Below, piece after piece: positions 33,851-44,000 of a stretch of DNA of 64,000 bases (positions within the stretch are counted from its first letter, which is position 1; each line of letters starts with the position of its first letter). The stretch spans positions 184,980,257 through 185,044,256 of the forward strand of contig CM042685.1 of assembly GCA_023614405.1 (NCBI GenBank), given 5' to 3'. The position numbers were made by a program, and so were the translations under genes. Below the pieces are notes generated by a model. That model saw nothing but the letters and a program-made list of their open reading frames with translations, was not told the DNA's origin and made no database searches. The stretch is from Avena insularis (Eukaryota > Streptophyta > Magnoliopsida > Poales > Poaceae).

Positions 33851-34681
33851 GGCTCACAAACAGTCCAATGGCTTGCTTTTGACTCAGGAAAAATATGCTT
33901 CAGATTTGCTTGCTCGTGTGGGTATGAGATCTTGCACGCCTTGCCCAACACCTTTATCTACCACTGATACATTGTCCTTGACGGACGGCTCTCCTCTTGG
34001 TCCTGAAGATATGACACACTACAGGAGTATTGTCGGTGGGCTTCAATATTTAACATTGACTAGACCTGACATATCGTTTTCAGTAAACAAGATTTGTCAA
34101 TATCTTCATGCACCTACAACTACACATTGGACTGCGGTCAAACGAATCTTGAGGTATATACAAGGTATAAGAAAGGTTGGCCTAACCTTTCAAAAATCTT
34201 GTTCAACTCTTCTTAGTGCATTTTCAGATGTAGACTGGGCAGGTGATCTTGATGACAGGCGTTCTACTGGTGGATTTGCAATATTTTTTTTGGTCCCAAC
34301 CTCATATCCTGGAGTGCCAGGAAACAACCTACTGTGTCCAGGTCAAGCACTGAGGCTGAATATAAAGCACTTGCAAATGCCACGGCTGAGCTTATATGGG
34401 TTGAATCACTAGCAAGAGAACTTGGAGTTACACTCAAGGAAAAACCATGTCTCTGGTGTGATAATCTTGGTGCCACTTACCTGTCTGCTAATCCAGTTTT
34501 TCATGCTCGTACCAAACATATTGAGATTGATTTTTATTTTGTTAGAGAACGAGTTGCAAATAAGTTACTTGATGTTAGGTTTATATCTAGCAAGGATCAG
34601 ATTGCAGATGGCTTTACCAAAGTGTTATGTTCTAAGAAATTAGATGAGTTTAAGCGTAATCTCAACCTCTCCCAGGTTTAG
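33807..34681 (+). pseudogene. Copia reverse transcriptase C-terminus and RNase H (frameshifted)
   Basis: The frame 33807-34412 carries [26 protein letters not shown] and the first RNase H motif DVDWAGD. A break near 34285-34330 moves to the frame 34334-34681, which begins with [13 protein letters not shown] and includes [22 protein letters not shown] sequence and QIADGFTK, the usual Copia end. The final stop is at 34679, 11 bases before the 3' LTR. Confidence 0.9.
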
Positions 34682-34692
34682 ATTAAGGGGGG
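34682..34692 (+). other. Polypurine tract of the short-LTR Copia element
   Basis: GATTAAGGGGGG ends exactly where the 3' LTR starts. Confidence 0.88.
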
Positions 34693-34848
34693 TGTTAGAG
34701 TTGTAATATTGATACGTATATGTGATGGTGTAGTACACCACCATATACGTATCCTTCCTGTATACGCCACGCTAGGGGCTCTTCCTAGCATATTTAACAT
34801 GTACCCAACCGGCCCAAGAGGATCACGGTTGTTCTCCCAAAGTTTACA
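34693..34848 (+). repeat. 3' LTR of the short-LTR Copia element
   Basis: 156 bp, TGTTAGAG to GTTTACA, with three differences from the 5' LTR. Confidence 0.95.
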
Positions 34849-35730
34849 GACCCATCATTAATAATGACATTTTGGACAGCCAAAATAATGCACTGCATGC
34901 AGCCGTGCAAGGAAAATAACACGATTCCACTGAATTTTGACACAACTATATGCAAAATCAAAACATGCAGTCGTGTGTTCTCTCTTTGCACAATCTATAC
35001 TCGCGTTGCGTGTAGTGCCAAAGGAGGCCGGAATACAACTTGAGCTCTTTCATCTAACCTCGCCTTTCTAAACTTGTACAAATTCGTATTATCTCGAACA
35101 CAAGAACGGCTCAGATAGTTTGATGATATACCGTCATAATTAGTATAAACATGTATATGTAGCTCTGTATAAAACCCATATAGCCCAACTAAATTATATA
35201 ACTTTTTAGCAAAGGTATATATATACTAGTACGCCTGTATACAAACAAACAAAAAGTACGCCGGATTCGTATCCACACGGTGGTAGTGGTGGCGGTTGGG
35301 TCTGGCGACCCGATGGCTCAGTCTGGCCAGTGCATGCCTCGGCTTGGGCCTTGTAGGTCTGTGTCGGCAGGGCTGACGCGACGGCGTGCAGATGGGCGGC
35401 AACACGCGAGAGCTTGATGGCGGAGGCATCGCGTGAGAGATTGGCCGCGGCCGGCGGGACAGTCTGACCAAATGTCCGGGGACAGGCTAGACTGTTCCGA
35501 TGTGCTGCCCGGGGTCTTGTATGGCGCCGACGGTAGTCGTCACGATGGTCGGGGGTGGCAGTGATTGGATTGGAGCGGTGGGTAGGTCGCAGTCATGTGT
35601 GGGAAAAATGTCGTATAACTACATATCCCAATCCATACACTTATATAGTAATATTTGGTTCATATTTGAATATATGTGTGGTTGTATTTATACGAATTTA
35701 CGGTATAGGGGTTGTACTGGAGATCACACA
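34849..35730. other. Upstream intergenic region of the F-box gene
   Basis: Low-copy-looking DNA with no transposon ends that I can recognise. It is AT-rich at 34850-35250, then GC-rich at 35280-35580 (no credible coding frame), then AT-rich with a TATTTATAC stretch at 35685-35693. Together with 29428-29514 and 19160-19271 it is probably the pre-insertion gene-flanking sequence. Confidence 0.5.
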
Positions 35731-35775
35731 ACGTGTTAACGTCACACCGGAATCACAGAACGTGTTAACGTCACA
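35731..35775 (+). promoter_or_regulatory. Tandem ABRE/bZIP-like sites upstream of the F-box gene
   Basis: The 16-mer ACGTGTTAACGTCACA occurs twice (35731-35746 and 35760-35775), 29 bp apart. Each copy has an ACGTGT core (ABRE-like) and an ACGTCA core (TGACGT bZIP site). A CACGTG G-box follows at 35853-35858. All lie 110-240 bp before the start codon, a usual promoter distance. A response to abscisic acid or bZIP factors is inference. Confidence 0.5.
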
Positions 35776-35852
35776 ATACATTGTCTATCGTGGCAAACAG
35801 GAATTCTATGAAAAAAGATGATAAGTACGTTTTCTAATCACCACGGTACTCT

Positions 35853-35858
35853 CACGTG
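35853..35858. promoter_or_regulatory. G-box CACGTG upstream of the F-box gene
   Basis: CACGTG within CTCACGTGTAG, 113 bp before the start codon. It also matches an ABRE core (ACGTGT). Confidence 0.4.
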
Positions 35859-35970
35859 TAGTGTTGCTACTGGATTCCGGATACGGTTTCTCTGCCCAGG
35901 CCGCCGGCTGCGTTGATACGGTGACAAACTAATCTACTCCTACCGCCTGGAACTCTTAGGCAACATCACA

Positions 35971-37221
35971 ATGGCGGGCAAGAGAAGAAGAAGAAGAACC
36001 AGGAAGGGTGACCAGCTGGAAAAACAACCGGACTGGCTGGCGCTCACCTCCGATTTCCTGGAGCCTATCACCCAAAGGTCCCGCGATGCCATCACCGGCG
36101 TGACCCCGTTCCGCTCTGTCTGCCAGACATGGCGCACCGCGGTAGGGGAAGCTCCTCGCTTGCTGCTTCCTGCCCCTGAGAGTGGATCTACTCCTTCCCG
36201 CGCTGGCTCAGAGTACATGCTTGTCTTCCCCCTGTCTCGCGGATGGTCGATCGTTTTTAATGCTCTAGACGCGTCCTGCCATCTCTCGCACCTCAAGACG
36301 GGCGCCACCGCCCCTCTGCCCAAGACCAATGCCGTTCGTGATGACAAGACCTCGTCCAACATCAGGCACATAACATACGTGCACCACACCGACCCCAAAA
36401 GGAGGCGGAGACATGGCAGTCATTCATACTGGTATTTTGGGACCAAAATCATGATCGATACCGGCTCCGTTCAATCATTCTTCCCAACCTACCAAGAATT
36501 CTCAGATGGGTTCCGCTTCGCCCTCCATATCCCGCCCGGTAATATGGCAGCAAGCATAGAAAACATGAGGATCATCATGTGCCATAGCTATTTGTTGGGT
36601 TCAAGGAAGGCCATGGTTCTTTGCAGGCCCGGAGATGCGGCCTGGACGAAGCTCCCAAAATCCCCCTCTTATGGCTGGGAGTATGTCGACCTGGCCTACT
36701 TCCAAGGGAAGATTTATGGCCTAGAACGCGACGGTGACACATCGGTGTTTGAGGCCAATACACTCGACTTCCTATACTCGGTTGATGCGCCACAATCGAC
36801 GTCCAGGCTTTTCTCCGTCTTATACCCCTCCTCCGAACTTGAACCGGTTGTGTTCGACTACTTCAATTTCGTCGCATTGCCAAGCAAGCTACTTCTGATT
36901 GTTACCAGAGTCGAATCACTAGAGCTAGAAGGTTTCACCTTCTTTGAGTTAGTGCCTGGCAATGGCATGCCCTCCTGGAATAAGGTAACAGGAGATGCCA
37001 TCGGTGGCAACTACGATGTGTTCATGGATTGCTACCATGCCACCTTTAGCCACAATGCAGTCAAAAGAGGATCTCGGATCTATTATGTTCTTGGCCAGAG
37101 GCAGAATCCCAACACATCGGCATACTGCTATGAGATAAATGATGGCAAGATGGAGTGCGTGTACCGCTCAACGGACGATAGTGGTGAGTATTCAACCAAG
37201 CCTAGTTGGTTTGTTCCTTAG
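35971..37221 (+). CDS. F-box protein with DUF295 (KIB/SKIP23-like) domain
   Basis: A single-exon gene of 416 residues and the only intact host gene in the window. The start ACAATGGCG has a good plant start context. Residues 4-12 are a basic KRRRRRTRK cluster, a possible nuclear signal. Residues 21-60 read as a divergent F-box (DWLALTSDFLEPI to FRSVCQTWRTAV), which would bind SKP1 in an SCF ubiquitin ligase. The C-terminal half matches the DUF295 propeller-like domain: VDLAYFQGKIYGLERDGDTS (about 246-265), a VESLELEGFTFFEL strand near 311-324, and an IYYVLG to CYEINDGKM segment near 369-393. Length is normal for grass F-box/DUF295 proteins, a large, fast-evolving family whose members mostly have unknown substrates. 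No stop, frameshift or repeat interrupts it. The surrounding 3.7 kb is free of LTR elements. Expression is not shown by the sequence. Confidence 0.88.
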   Translation: MAGKRRRRRTRKGDQLEKQPDWLALTSDFLEPITQRSRDAITGVTPFRSVCQTWRTAVGEAPRLLLPAPESGSTPSRAGSEYMLVFPLSRGWSIVFNALDASCHLSHLKTGATAPLPKTNAVRDDKTSSNIRHITYVHHTDPKRRRRHGSHSYWYFGTKIMIDTGSVQSFFPTYQEFSDGFRFALHIPPGNMAASIENMRIIMCHSYLLGSRKAMVLCRPGDAAWTKLPKSPSYGWEYVDLAYFQGKIYGLERDGDTSVFEANTLDFLYSVDAPQSTSRLFSVLYPSSELEPVVFDYFNFVALPSKLLLIVTRVESLELEGFTFFELVPGNGMPSWNKVTGDAIGGNYDVFMDCYHATFSHNAVKRGSRIYYVLGQRQNPNTSAYCYEINDGKMECVYRSTDDSGEYSTKPSWFVP

Positions 37222-37449
37222 CCCATGTTGGTTTTGCATGTGCATAGTGTGGTGCACTACAAGTTCCATGAAATACTTTCCTAGAGACGTCTTTGGGTAT
37301 CCTTAATGTTCAAGTAAATTTTCTTTTGTAACTCGGCCTACTATGGGTTGTGTTTAGCTAACAAATTCGTCATGTGCTAATATTCATATGGCAGTTTTTT
37401 CCTCTTCTATTCTGTCATGACTGTAAATTGATATATATATATAGAAACC
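37222..37449 (+). other. 3' flank of the F-box gene
   Basis: Probable 3' untranslated region. The T-rich stretch AATTTTCTTTTGTAAC near 37317-37332 is the best polyadenylation-type context, with no canonical AATAAA. Nothing else is recognised. Confidence 0.35.
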
Positions 37450-37812
37450 TTATTCGGCACCCTGGGTGCAGAATAATTATTTTGCATCCAACATATTTTT
37501 ATATTGCTAGAATGAAAAAAATTATATTTTGTATACGAATAATTATGTGTATATATTCACCATAACCAAAAATTTTGACACAAAAATAAAGTTTATGAGT
37601 TATTATAGTGTAAAAACACCAAAACATACGTATTTTACATCATAATTTTATATGGCATGTACACAAAAAAATTATGTCATTTCTAAATTTTCTTATGTTC
37701 TTCTCGACTTATGAAATAAGAAAAAATTTACGTGACGTAAAAATAATATACGATTCTAAAGATAGAGGATGGGTGTAGAATAGTTATTCTACATCCTGTG
37801 TGTCAAATAGCG
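37450..37812. mobile_element. MITE-like foldback element, AT-rich
   Basis: Imperfect terminal inverted repeats: the left end has GGGTGCAGAATAATTATT, and the right end reads in reverse as GGATGTAGAATAACTATT. The total length is about 350-360 bp with an AT-rich centre. The outer boundaries and target duplication are not clear, so the superfamily is left open. Confidence 0.55.
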
Positions 37813-37983
37813 CCACTCATCCTGGATACGTACACCTTAGGTATGCAACATCTTATGTATGTAATACCTAGATATGTGTAACCTAGGTATGTGTAACTAT
37901 GGTACGTATACCCTTAGTTATGTGTGATTCAAAGCAAAATATACCTATATTGTGTAAAGTGTCTGGACACTAAGGTGCACCAG

Positions 37984-37985
<2 letters not shown>

Positions 37986-38021
<36 letters not shown>
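37986..38021. repeat. (AT)18 microsatellite
   Basis: An uninterrupted 36-bp AT dinucleotide run. It is likely to vary in length between accessions. Confidence 0.95.
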
Positions 38022-38027
<6 letters not shown>

Positions 38028-38398
38028 CACCTTTTCGCATAGGCATCATTATCAAATCTTGAAACAATCACAACCGGTAAACAATAATAAATATAATAAG
38101 ACTTGTCATACGAACATCAATAAACTGTATCAACACAAAGACCTATAACTCCTTCGAAGCATAAGAATTTAGTGGACTGGACTCCACAAATCTAAGTCAC
38201 TGCTCTCTTTCTGTCACTGCATGGCATGCAAAAAACATGCAAAAAACTTAAATCGCTGAGCTAATAAAGAACAAACCATGACACTTTGTACCCAAGAGAT
38301 ATAACTACCGACACCTCACTCCAATTAGTGTTCTGGACATGAAACTCCGGCCATGATGCGCCCACTCCAGATCTCGGTCAGAGGAGGGAGATGGCGAT
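38022..38398. other. Intergenic, nothing recognised
   Basis: AT-rich DNA without a credible reading frame or transposon end. It leads into the tandem segment that hosts the Mutator-like element. Confidence 0.4.
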
Positions 38399-39854
38399 GA
38401 AGTGGGAGAGAGAAGAGGAGGACGCCGTGGCTGATGTCGCCCACCATCATCAGCCACAATCCCGTTGCGCCCCTTCCTCGGCGGCATCCGGCCGCTGGCG
38501 AAAGAGTCAAGCAAGAGCACGGGAGAGGGGGGAAGAAGTCCACATAGCCCCCTATCTATTGGGTTTGAGACGCTAACCCCCCATATGTTTAAACTAGGTC
38601 ACTTAACCCTCCTAACTATCCAAAACCGGACATATTACCCTCTCAAGATGCTAATGGCTGTTTTGACAGTGGTTTTAGTCCATGGTTGACTCTGGTTTTA
38701 GCCATGTGTACACACGCGTCAGTCAATTAGTCCACGAGATTTTCTGCACACCTGGCTGCCAAAAACAACATTTTGACATTGCCTGATCAGTCCGCGTGAG
38801 TTTTTGCACACCCGGCTGCCAAAAACAAGTAATTTGGGTCAGATAAATCAATCATATGGATATTAACAAGTATCATGATGCAATGTTGTCGTTTTACTAA
38901 ATCATCTGTGTCTTGATATGTCAATAACAACTATATACAGAAACATTGCAGCTAGCTATGTAGAGGTAAAGTAGAGCAATACATTTGAACCATAATAAAT
39001 CATACGAGTTGCATCTTGATGCATGGTCGTATATGTGCATAGTCCCCGTTGAGAAATAGTTGATTTCTGACCATATTTTCAGTATACAAATAACCCAACC
39101 TTTTTTAGTATATGTGTGTGCGAGAGTTAACTGAATTTTCAACATAGTGCACTGAATTTTGTGTCAAAACCCGCCTTTTTCAGTCCAACCGGATCATATA
39201 TCAATTCTCCACCTAATCAAGCACAAGAACAACATAAATAACTTGCCATCATGGTCTACTTGCCCTTGCCCTAAATCAACACCTCAGATTTCTTTGGGGG
39301 AAAACGGGATTCCACCCGTTCATACACCTAGGGGGAACAGAACGAACATGCAGACCTCGTGGCGCGGCCCTCCAATCTTCAAATCCAGGCGCCGATCATG
39401 CGCCTAGACGAGAGCGGAGCAGAGAGGAGGAGCGGCATGGGGTTATGTGCTTTCACCGGACCAGGTTTCGGTCCCTGACAAACACATTTGTACACATGGC
39501 TAAAACCAGAGTCCACCATGGACTAAAACCGCTGCCAAAACATCCATTAGCATCTTGAGGGGGTAATATGCTTGGTTTTGGATAGTTAAGGGGGTTAAGT
39601 GACCCATTTTAAACATATTGGGGGTTAGTGTCCCAAACTCAATAGTTAGGGGGGTTATGTGGACTTCTTTCGGAGAGGGGTGCTGGTATTGGGGGCTAGT
39701 GGGATTGAGAAGAGGAGGTCAAGTGGGAGAGAGAAGAGGAGAATTGCCCTGCGGCTGATGCCGCCCACCATCATCGGCCACAATCCCGTTGCGCCCCTTC
39801 CTCCGCAGCATCCGGCCGCTGGCGAAAAAGTCAAGCAAGAGCACGGGAGAGGGG
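38399..39854 (+). repeat. Direct repeat of about 132 bp flanking the Mutator-like element
   Basis: 38399-38530 and 39721-39854 share AAGTGGGAGAGAGAAGAGG, CACAATCCCGTTGCGCCCC, GCATCCGGCCGCTGGCGAAA and CAAGCAAGAGCACGGGAG. A third partial copy of the adjoining unit (GAGAGGGGTGATGATATTGG) starts near 39847, giving a period near 172 bp. The Mutator-like element sits at one unit junction. Confidence 0.8.
38531..39671. mobile_element. Non-autonomous Mutator-like element (MULE), 1141 bp
   Basis: Long terminal inverted repeats (38531-38711 and 39490-39671, about 180 bp, ends GGAAGAAGTCCACAT and GAAAGAAGTCCACAT) and an exact 9-bp target duplication GGAGAGGGG (38522-38530 and 39672-39680). Long inverted repeats with a 9-bp duplication define Mutator-type elements. 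No transposase frame is present. The interior has an imperfect duplication of about 70 bp around TGCACACCTGGCTGCC and TGCACACCCGGCTGCC. Confidence 0.85.
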
Positions 39855-39897
39855 TGATGATATTGGCGACTAGTGGAATTGAGAAGAGGAGGTGGAC

Positions 39898-40566
39898 TGT
39901 CACCGACTAGTAGTGGTATGAAGTAGTAGGTTTTTTTCTTTCAAATATAATTTTTTTGCAAAACTTTAACCGAATTTGACCCCCCTTTTGAAACTAATTC
40001 GGAATCTGACCCCTGAGGTCAGCGCCATTTTAAACGGAGCCGAAGTTATACAGGTCGGTGTCAACACGTGACAACAGGGGCAACCTAGGAAGGTCGGCGC
40101 CGTTTAACACGAAGCTGACGTCGGCGCCGTTTTAAATGGAGCCGACCACCTTCGGTTCAGTTTTCTGACGTGTTAGCGCCGACCTGTAAAAATTCGGCTC
40201 CATTTAAAATGACGTCGATTTCAGGGGTCAGATTCCGAATAAGTTTCGAGGAGGGGTCAAATTTGGGCAGATTTGACAAGAAATATAAGTAGTAGCATGA
40301 TGGTAGTTATGAGGGCATATTAGGTATTCCACCTATGTTGGTATTTTGTAGTTGGTTTGGTCTATATAAGCATACGTTGTATCCAGTTGAAAATCAAGAA
40401 ATATGAACCCTAACTTAAAAATATATATAAAAACCCTAATTTTATCATTTATCTTATGCAATTTATCTTTGATTTAGTTACTACAATTTATCTTTTTATC
40501 TACAATTTCTCTCGAATCCTAGTTCTTCTTGATCCTCTTTCTGTCAGATCCATCAGGATCCTGACA
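39898..40566 (+). repeat. 5' LTR of the truncated LTR element, hosting a foldback MITE
   Basis: Without the 330-bp insertion and its 8-bp duplication the LTR is about 331 bp. GGTCTATATAAGC at 40357-40369 is a good TATA box. It ends CCTGACA before the primer site. Confidence 0.6.
39951..40280. mobile_element. Foldback MITE (Mutator-like), 330 bp
   Basis: Almost the whole element is an inverted repeat with arms of about 140 bp. Shared arm motifs are GAATTTGACCCC or AAATTTGACCCC, ATTCGGAATCTGACCCCTGA and GGAGCCGAA. It is flanked by AAATATAA at 39943-39950 and 40281-40288. An 8-bp duplication, possibly 9 with one mismatch, fits a Mutator-like or hAT-like origin. Confidence 0.75.
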
Positions 40567-41087
40567 AAGTGGTATTAGAGCAGTTTGATCGATCGGACAT
40601 GCATCCCTTCCTTCCCTCCCTCGTCTTCGTCACCGATTGCAAAATTTCTTTCTCGGAGGATTCTTATTTGCTGGTCAGATTCATGACCATGGTGACCGCG
40701 CCTTTTTCCTTCATCTACAACTTGCCATATGCCTACCACCACCGGCGTCTAGCTCCTTCCCCACCCTATCCCCTTTCCCCTCGGCCTTATCCTACATCGA
40801 CACATACCCCTACCCGCCTCCCGCCTCTGGGTACACACCCGCTCTCGTCTTCTCCCAAAATGGCCACCGCCTTCTCCAGATCCGACTCCCTCCCCAATCC
40901 CCACCCAAATCGACCCAAAGTGGCTATACGTTGCTCACATTCCAATCCATAGCGACCTCCATCACACCGGCTTCCCCAACACCCGCTTTTGGCTCCTTCC
41001 CTAATTCAGCGTACGCCTCCATAGCCATCTTCACTAGTGCGCCTCTTCCCTCACCGGACCTCTAGCCACCAAGCAAGTTGACCAGCG

Positions 41088-44000
41088 GATAACACCCTCA
41101 GAATCGGCCCTATGCAAGTTTTAGCGAAACCCGCCAAACCCGCATAGAAACGATTCAAAGGTGCCCACCAGGCACTTTCGTGCGGGTGGAAAACGAAGTA
41201 ATAACATTACACAACAGTCCTCGATGGGACCCACAGAACAGATATATATATAACAGCGACTCAATGAGTCAAGAATTCAGATATCTGATACAAAGATCCA
41301 AATCACCTTGAAAGCGATAGGCGTCCAGCTACGGACAAGATGCAAATGGGGCTAAGAGCCACGAAGAATAACCAATGGTGTCCATAACCCTGCCCAAGCC
41401 AAGCCGGAAGGGTAACCACCGCTAACGACGTCGATCTCAAAACCTGCTTAAACAAAGGGTGCCGACAAAGGGCAAAGGAAAAAGAGGCGTCGATCGAGGC
41501 GATGCAGCGAGGCTAGAATTGGCGGTCCTCGCCTACATAGGTATGGTGGACTGAAGCGGCAGCGCACATGTACTAAACAACCTATAGAGACTCGATATAA
41601 CGCCGGCTATCGAGAGAGGGATAAGAAAGGTCTATTCGGATCCAACCTGAATCTAACACCAAACAAACCCATCCTGGTATTCCCCTCGATACCAACCGAG
41701 AAGGTCAACCGAGGCACTCACACCGTTGGCAGTTTTATTCATTCGTTATAGTTGCGGCAATTACTAGTCAAATATAGATAGTCATCCTGATAAAATAAGC
41801 AGTGGACAGTTTTAATTAACCATTCCGTTGTAGTTGCGTCACTTACTAGTCAAATACAATTAGCATGAGATATCCCAAAACCCAGCAGTTGTTGGTACTT
41901 TTATTTAGCCATTCCGTTGCAGTGAAGCTGATTACTAGTCATATCGGATACAAGTCAATTATAACAGTAAACTTTAGTTATAGTTGTCTATGATCAAGCA
42001 CTGTGCTCCAAGTCGTCCATAACCGCGGACACGGCTTTTCGAAAAGATTTAACCCTGCAGGGGTGCACCAAAGTATCCACACGCGATTAGCATGAGATAT
42101 CCACACGCACTTCGACCCTTTTTGCCAGATCAATTAACATACACCCATCGGTATGTCGGCGGGGCCTAAGTCATGACGTTTCCCAGACCCAAAGCAAGCA
42201 CGAGGGGGCCACCCCACTAAGTACACCCACAACGAAGTCGGCCGGGCTCCGAGACAGACTCAGGGTTTGTGGAGCCGGCTGTAAACGACTGCGAACCCGA
42301 AACTCTCGGGCTTGTCGATACAGCGAAAACGGGTCACGATCCTAAACAGTACAGTGTGCTATCCATCGCACAATTTAAATAAAGCAGTAAAACATGGCAT
42401 AAGTACAGAATAGTAATAAAACCTCAAACTAGTTGTGGCCCCCAGTACAATACTTGGAATCAGGTACTAAATCGATGGGGTGCCCACACATCCCACATGT
42501 GGTTAGCGCGCTCGATCTCGGAACAGGTGTCAAGAACTCGGGGTCCTACGGGACACCAGTGGTGATCGGAAACCAAATATTGTCTATCACCCACCGGTGC
42601 CTCTGCATTACCTACTTCCATTTTAGTTATTAAACAATAATTAAAGTTATAACCATCTCCAACATAAAGCTTATGGCAGCCTTCCAACAACTGTGGTACT
42701 TGACGACACGCAACAACACTTGAGCAAGCGACTACGACGCGCAAGTCCAACTATCTACCAAACAACAGGTAATAGGATTTGTCCAAGGCAATATAAGGCT
42801 GCAAGGGATATCACGGGTACGAAAACTAGAGCATCGCCACACAGACAGCAATAGATCAACAGGAGGGAATAAATACTATAAAAGTAAGATAGGTAGAAAG
42901 GGGGAGATGCTCGCCTGAAAACAACGTCGAAGGTTCATCCGAAGATCGGGGCGAAGCTCACATCAACTCATCGATCTTATCCGCGAAGAAGCAAAACACT
43001 AGAAGAAACACCGGATACACTATTTATTACTACGGCATAAGATCGAGCATGGTGCATGTATGATGCATGGCATGGCAACGATGCGATGCAATTAGATCAT
43101 ATTAAGCGGAACCGGGGTCCCGACAATTTATTAGATGGTTCAAGTGATTTATCTACCCCGCAAATTAAATGTTGGATTAGCAAGACAAAACAGGGCTTCG
43201 GTTCACTATGCCAATTTAAATGGAGTCCAGAATAAGACAAAGGTATTCCGCATATCGACTCCATATTTATTTATGAGGTGAATCGGCATAATGCCCCCAA
43301 CCCACATGATATGCATGCGAGATGAACAATTAATATGCAACAAGATGATAATGTAACATTATAAAAATAGGGTCTTGGGTAAAGGGGTCACACATTTAGG
43401 GTTCGGCGAACTTGGTTCCGGGGGATTCAGGGTCGGGTCTCAGGGTCCGGATCTGGGGTTCGGCAGGGGAAACGATGAAGTCCGGACTCGCGATGGTGAA
43501 CTTGAGTAGATCGGGTATCGGGGTCTTCGGATATGGGAAGCAGATCTTGCCGCACGGGCGTCTATGCTTCCGGGAAGGAGAACTTGTCGTTCGGGGTCTC
43601 GATGTCCGGGGTGAAGTACTTGGCGTCCTCGAGGAAGTACTCCACGCATCAATGGATCGGTCCTCGGGGTTGAAGAACTTAGCGCGCCAGGGTTCGGTCT
43701 TCGGACTCGGGGAGAAGAGCTCGGTGTTCGCGTCGAAGGTCTTGTCGATGGATCCTCGATTCATGTGGCTCCTTGAGGCGAACTTGTCGATGTGTCGGAT
43801 CGGAGATCTTGTCGGGGTCTTGGAATGGTACATCGATGGTGCTTCGGGTTCCGGGTAGAAGAACTTGGCATCTTCGGGTTCGGGACGGAGACCTTGGCGT
43901 TCCGTGTAGAAGATCTTGTTGGTTCACTGTTGTTGGCGTTGTGGTTCTTTTCTGGCAACGATCCGGTAAATGGATCCTCGGAACATCTTGGAACGGCCTC

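Larger units (their letters stand above)
29515..34848 (+). mobile_element. Copia retrotransposon with short 156-bp LTRs
   Basis: A 5.3-kb plus-strand element from TGTTAGAG to GTTTACA. The flanking 5-mers GCCCC (29510-29514) and GACCC (34849-34853) differ by one base and are a probable target duplication. The primer site TGGTATCAGAGG abuts the 5' LTR and the polypurine tract ATTAAGGGGGG abuts the 3' LTR. The two LTRs differ at 3 of 156 positions (1.9 percent), so the insertion is young by grass standards. At the commonly used 1.3e-8 substitutions per site per year this is about 0.7 million years. The single gag-pol frame is nevertheless broken at about five places. Confidence 0.95.
39898..41087 (+). 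mobile_element. 5' end of an LTR retrotransposon (truncated)
   Basis: An LTR at 39898-40566 (TGTCACC to CCTGACA, perfect TGTCA/TGACA ends), a three-base spacer, and a tRNA-Met-like primer site TGGTATTAGAGCAG at 40570. The following 500 bp are pyrimidine-rich with overlapping open frames (40569-40952 and 40637-41065) rich in Pro, Ser and Thr. I cannot assign these to gag with confidence. The element is cut at 41087 by the LARD-like element and I find no matching 3' part in the window. Confidence 0.6.

Noticed and set aside
35226..35471. Pro/Arg/His-rich minus-strand frame upstream of the F-box gene
   Set aside because: No domain, low complexity, GC-rich patch only. No splice or promoter support.
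35731..35775. Direct repeats considered as a CRISPR-like array
   Set aside because: Only two copies, 13-bp spacing, eukaryotic context; promoter elements are the better reading.
40569..41065. Two overlapping open frames after the primer site at 40570
   Set aside because: They start at non-ATG or weak codons, overlap the primer site, and are pyrimidine-driven low-complexity peptides. I could not match them to gag.
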